Source: Elephas maximus indicus
Lineage: Eukaryota > Chordata > Mammalia > Proboscidea > Elephantidae
Assembly (NCBI RefSeq): GCF_024166365.1
Contig: NC_064819.1
Span: 152,898,293 to 152,962,292, forward strand
Direction: 5' to 3'
DNA length: 64,000 nt
Position numbers and translations under genes: made by a program. Position 1 is the first letter of the stretch; each line of letters starts with the position of its first letter. The notes beneath the pieces are model-generated. The model was not told the DNA's origin. It saw nothing but the letters and a program-made list of their open reading frames with translations, and did not search any database. Below are positions 61,230 through 64,000 of this stretch, one piece after another.

Positions 61230-62885
61230 AGTTATAATAAAGGAGAAAAGAAAAACTGTGAAGTTTCTGGTAGATGCTGGAGTGACTGACTCACTTCTGA
61301 TCCCCACCAGACAAAAGCTACCTGGATGAATTGGACAGTGTCTGTTGTGGGAGTATCAAAAAACAGACAAGAAGAGCACCCTCCCTTTCTCCAACCTCTA
61401 ACTTGTTCTGTACAAGAAAAATCTTTAACACACTCTTTCCTTTACAAAAAAAGGTGGCAGTTACAAATGGCCCTCACTACTGGGATGCCAACTAAAAGAC
61501 ATTACAAAGAGTTAGTTAATCTAGATATCAGAGATACAGTAGTGCCATAGGTGTGAGCCAACAAAATACTGTGGGGAACAAAAAATATTCCTCCTGTTGT
61601 CATTGAATTGTTACCTGGTATAGTTCCCCTAAGGCTTAAGCAGTATCCCATCTGAGCTGAAGCCTGACAGGCACTGGGCAAAATCATCACCAGATACCTG
61701 AAACATGGGCTGCTCAGACCATATCAGTCACAGTTCAACCAACACCCCCATCCCACCAGTGAAGAAGGAAAACGGAGAATGCTGGTTTGTTCAAGATCTG
61801 CAAACTGTCAACCAGGTAACTGTTACAGTCTACCCTATAGTCCCCAAACTGTATACTCTGCTGTTGACCTTGTCACCTACCTTTTCCAGGTTCACTGTGC
61901 TAGGCCCAAAAGACGCCTTCTTTTGCTTCAAAGTGGAAGAAAAAAGTCAAGAAATCTTCACCTTTGAGTGGGAAGACCCAGGAACAGGACAGAAACAACG
62001 GTTGTGCTGACAAGTCCTCGCACAAGGTTTTAAGAACAGCCCTACTGTTTTTGGATCAGCTTTGGCCCAAAAACTGAGACAACTGACCCTGACCAATGGT
62101 GTCCTCCTCCAATACGTGGACAACCTGGTGATTGCCAGCCACAGTGAGTATGACTCAGTCCAGAACAAAATCAAAGTTTTAAACTTCCCGGGAAATGCAG
62201 GGTATCAAGTCACAAAAGAAAAAGCTCAGGTGAACCAGAAAGAGATAATTTATCTGGGTTTTAAAATCAGACAGAGAGAGTGAGAACTTGTCCCTGCCGG
62301 AAAAGACGCCATTTGCAGATTGGCAGCCCCCACCAACTGGAGACAGCTCCAAGGTGTTTTTTGGGAATGACTAGGCTTGCTGCATCTGGATCCCAAATTT
62401 TGGACTTATTGCCAAGCCTTTATACTGAGCTTAGAGGGAAAAGATGCAGACCCCTTAGAATGGGCCGAGACAGAACAACAGGCTATTGATACCATTAAAA
62501 CAAAGCTGATAGAGGCCCCGGCCTTAAGACTCCTTGATATGAACAAATCTTTTGACCTATTTGTGCACAAGTCCGCTGCTGTGGCAGCTGGGGTACCTAC
62601 CCAGACTCTCGGGACTTGGAAGCAGCTCGTGGCTTACTTCTCAAAACAGCTACATCCAATTACCAGAGTGTGGCCAGTGTGTCTTCAAGCAGTAACAGAA
62701 ACCGAAAAACTTACCCATGGCCTACTTGGTTCTGACCATCTTAGAGCAGAGAGGGTCACATTAGATTTCCCCAGGGCAAATGGCCCAGTACCAAGCAGTG
62801 CTATTAGATGACCCAGCCATCACCTTACAAGAAACTAACACAGGGAGCAAAGGCCCTGAGATCGGAGGGTGCTTGTTTGAGAAAT
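61230..62885 (+). pseudogene. ERV pol remnant: protease, RT, RNase H
   Basis: Protease active site reads D-A-G at 61273-61281. RT frames lie at 61705-62010 and 62062-62283; the active-site motif at 62113-62124 reads Y-V-D-N, so a catalytic Asp codon is changed. The RT thumb/connection and RNase H start is at 62377-62811 (one open frame), fading near 62885. Stops lie at about 62008 and 62281. Gammaretrovirus-like; env not found. Confidence 0.75.
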
Positions 62886-63159
62886 AGTGAAGAGACCGGT
62901 GTGGTTAGAGGAGAAGCAAGTAAAAGAGAAGTAGTCTATACTATCAGAGAGGTAATAGGGGATTGAGTGTGGAACCCAGAGACTTAGTTAAGACAGAGAA
63001 CAGAGGGGCCCCCAAATCTGCAAACAAAGTAGTAAGAAATGGGCCAGGGCACAGAAACAAAGACATTCCCCAGATCAGTGGGGCAAGGTATCTAAAAACA
63101 GCCTGCAAACTTCTTTAACGTCTTGAACATCTTCAACCTCATGGTTATTATAAAGGCAA
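62886..63159. other. Unassigned sequence after ERV pol
   Basis: Not recognised; neither env nor LTR features seen. Confidence 0.35.
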
Positions 63160-63337
63160 GTTAAACCAAAGCCAAACAAAACCCATTGCTGTTGAGTCAA
63201 TTCCAACTCATAGTGACCCTGTAGGTCAGAGTAGAACTTCCCCATAGAGTTTCCAAGGAGCGCCTGGTGGATTTGAACTGCCGACCTTTTGGCTAGCAGC
63301 TGTAGCACTTAACCACTACCCCACCAGAGTTTCCTAA
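63160..63337 (-). mobile_element. SINE, short type, antisense
   Basis: cattgctgttgagtcaattc to ctaccccaccagagtttcct. Separates the sense pol remnant from the antisense integrase remnant. Confidence 0.93.
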
Positions 63338-63339
63338 GG

Positions 63340-63560
63340 CAGGTTATGTTGGTCATATTGGGGTTTTTCTAACAAAGGGCACCTGTATAACAGCTCAAAT
63401 GGGCTAAGTTTCAGTTTGTCTCTAGGGGTGGACTGAATTCTCAAGAGGGCCGTAGGCAGTGCCTTTGTCCATACCAGCTTGGTTTCATGGCACAGCTTTG
63501 CTGGTGTCTCATAAGAGTGTGGTTAGCCTGTTCTACTTTACTGTTGGACTGGGGTTTCCA
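63340..63560 (-). pseudogene. Retroviral integrase C-terminal remnant, antisense
   Basis: Minus strand reads SKVEQANHTLMRH (63545 on), then after a frameshift LSPFELLYRCPL near 63400. Both are hallmarks of the end of class I ERV integrase. Its orientation is opposite to the pol at 61230-62885. Confidence 0.65.
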
Positions 63561-63599
63561 GGATTTCTCCAGAAGCAGCTGGAGAAAACCAGGCCCAGG

Positions 63600-64000
63600 G
63601 ATATGCACAGAACATCCACCTGTGACCACTGCGTGACCTTCCACCAGGGGCAGTGAGGGGCTACAGCCCCAGCTAGGGAATGGAACCCGGGCAGCAAGAG
63701 ACTGAGCAGGCGCGACACCCCATAATAAGTCCTGCTATGAATCCCAGAGGTCTCTGAGACAGGAGTCATCTTGGAAAGCTGCTGCATGTGTACCTTAGTT
63801 AACATATCCTCACCTGTGCCTATGAATAAACATGAATCTTTTCCCGCCCAAGAACTTTTAAAAACTTGGCCCATCTTTTGTTCTGTGAGATGAGGGTAAG
63901 CGTTGCTCTAGGCCCTCCTTGTCTCCTCTTGCAAGCCTCTTCAATAAAGCTTTGCTCGTGTGGAAAACTACGTGCCTTACCTGCTCACTCTTGACCAGTG
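63600..64000 (+). mobile_element. Partial LTR, runs off the window
   Basis: tgaataaacatgaatctttt, caagaacttttaaaaacttg, and cttcaataaagctttgctcg (polyadenylation signal AATAAA near 63942). Similar in layout and several blocks to the LTR at 49050-49875. Left edge uncertain. Confidence 0.6.

Noticed and set aside
59165-64000. One provirus with the terminal LTR as its 3' LTR
   Set aside because: The 3' edges of the two LTRs do not match (gcaaca end preceded by ttggctataacaagtcac versus aataaagctttgctcg type), and an antisense integrase piece lies between.

Overview
The window is nuclear DNA of a placental mammal. Its dominant repeat is a tRNA-headed SINE whose tail reads as a variant of tatgagtcggaatcgactc. 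That SINE, together with an RTE-type LINE and lineage-specific L1s, points to Afrotheria and most likely an elephant. The species call rests on my memory of these repeat consensuses, not on a search. Gene density, GT-AG introns and ancient mammal-wide repeats (MIR, L2, MER5A-like, MaLR-like LTRs) agree with this.

The window holds one protein-coding gene: GABRR1, the rho-1 subunit of the GABA-gated chloride channel, on the minus strand. All ten coding exons are present, from the start codon at 48067 to the stop at 14042. Joined at consensus splice sites they give 1440 nt and 479 codons without a break. The exons hold, in order, the signal peptide, the basic N-terminal stretch, the agonist-binding domain with its Cys-loop, TM1 to TM3, and the cytoplasmic loop with TM4. 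Introns run from 1.35 to 10 kb and carry most of the SINEs.

Layout. 1-742: RTE LINE fragment. 743-10650: a near full-length L1 whose 5' half is inverted (twin priming), interrupted at 7858-10277 by a second L1 that has a 5' end but stops inside ORF1 and is flanked by an 11-bp duplication. 10650-14041: SINEs, unique sequence and the presumed GABRR1 3' UTR. 14042-48067: GABRR1. 48068-50358: promoter side, a SINE inverted pair and an LTR broken by a SINE. 50359-53306: internal L1 piece with a 319-codon open RT frame. 53400-55320: RTE LINE with an internal deletion. 55320-59160: mostly old repeats. 59165-62885: decayed endogenous retrovirus with 5' LTR, an arginine-tRNA-like primer site, and gag and pol remnants. 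63340-63560: antisense integrase remnant. 63600-64000: part of an LTR of another family, running off the edge.

The repeats are linked in a readable way. The SINE tail matches the 3' end of the RTE LINE at 53400, as expected if RTE enzymes moved the SINEs. A tRNA-Gly-like head at 31653-31723 is fused to a body shared with RTE-related sequence at 37280-37670. I found no new multi-gene system. The most unusual items are the two L1 rearrangements, the Gly-headed chimera, tandem monomers in two L1 5' regions, a 154-bp palindromic MITE-like element at 33191, and a possible NAGNAG acceptor at exon 2.
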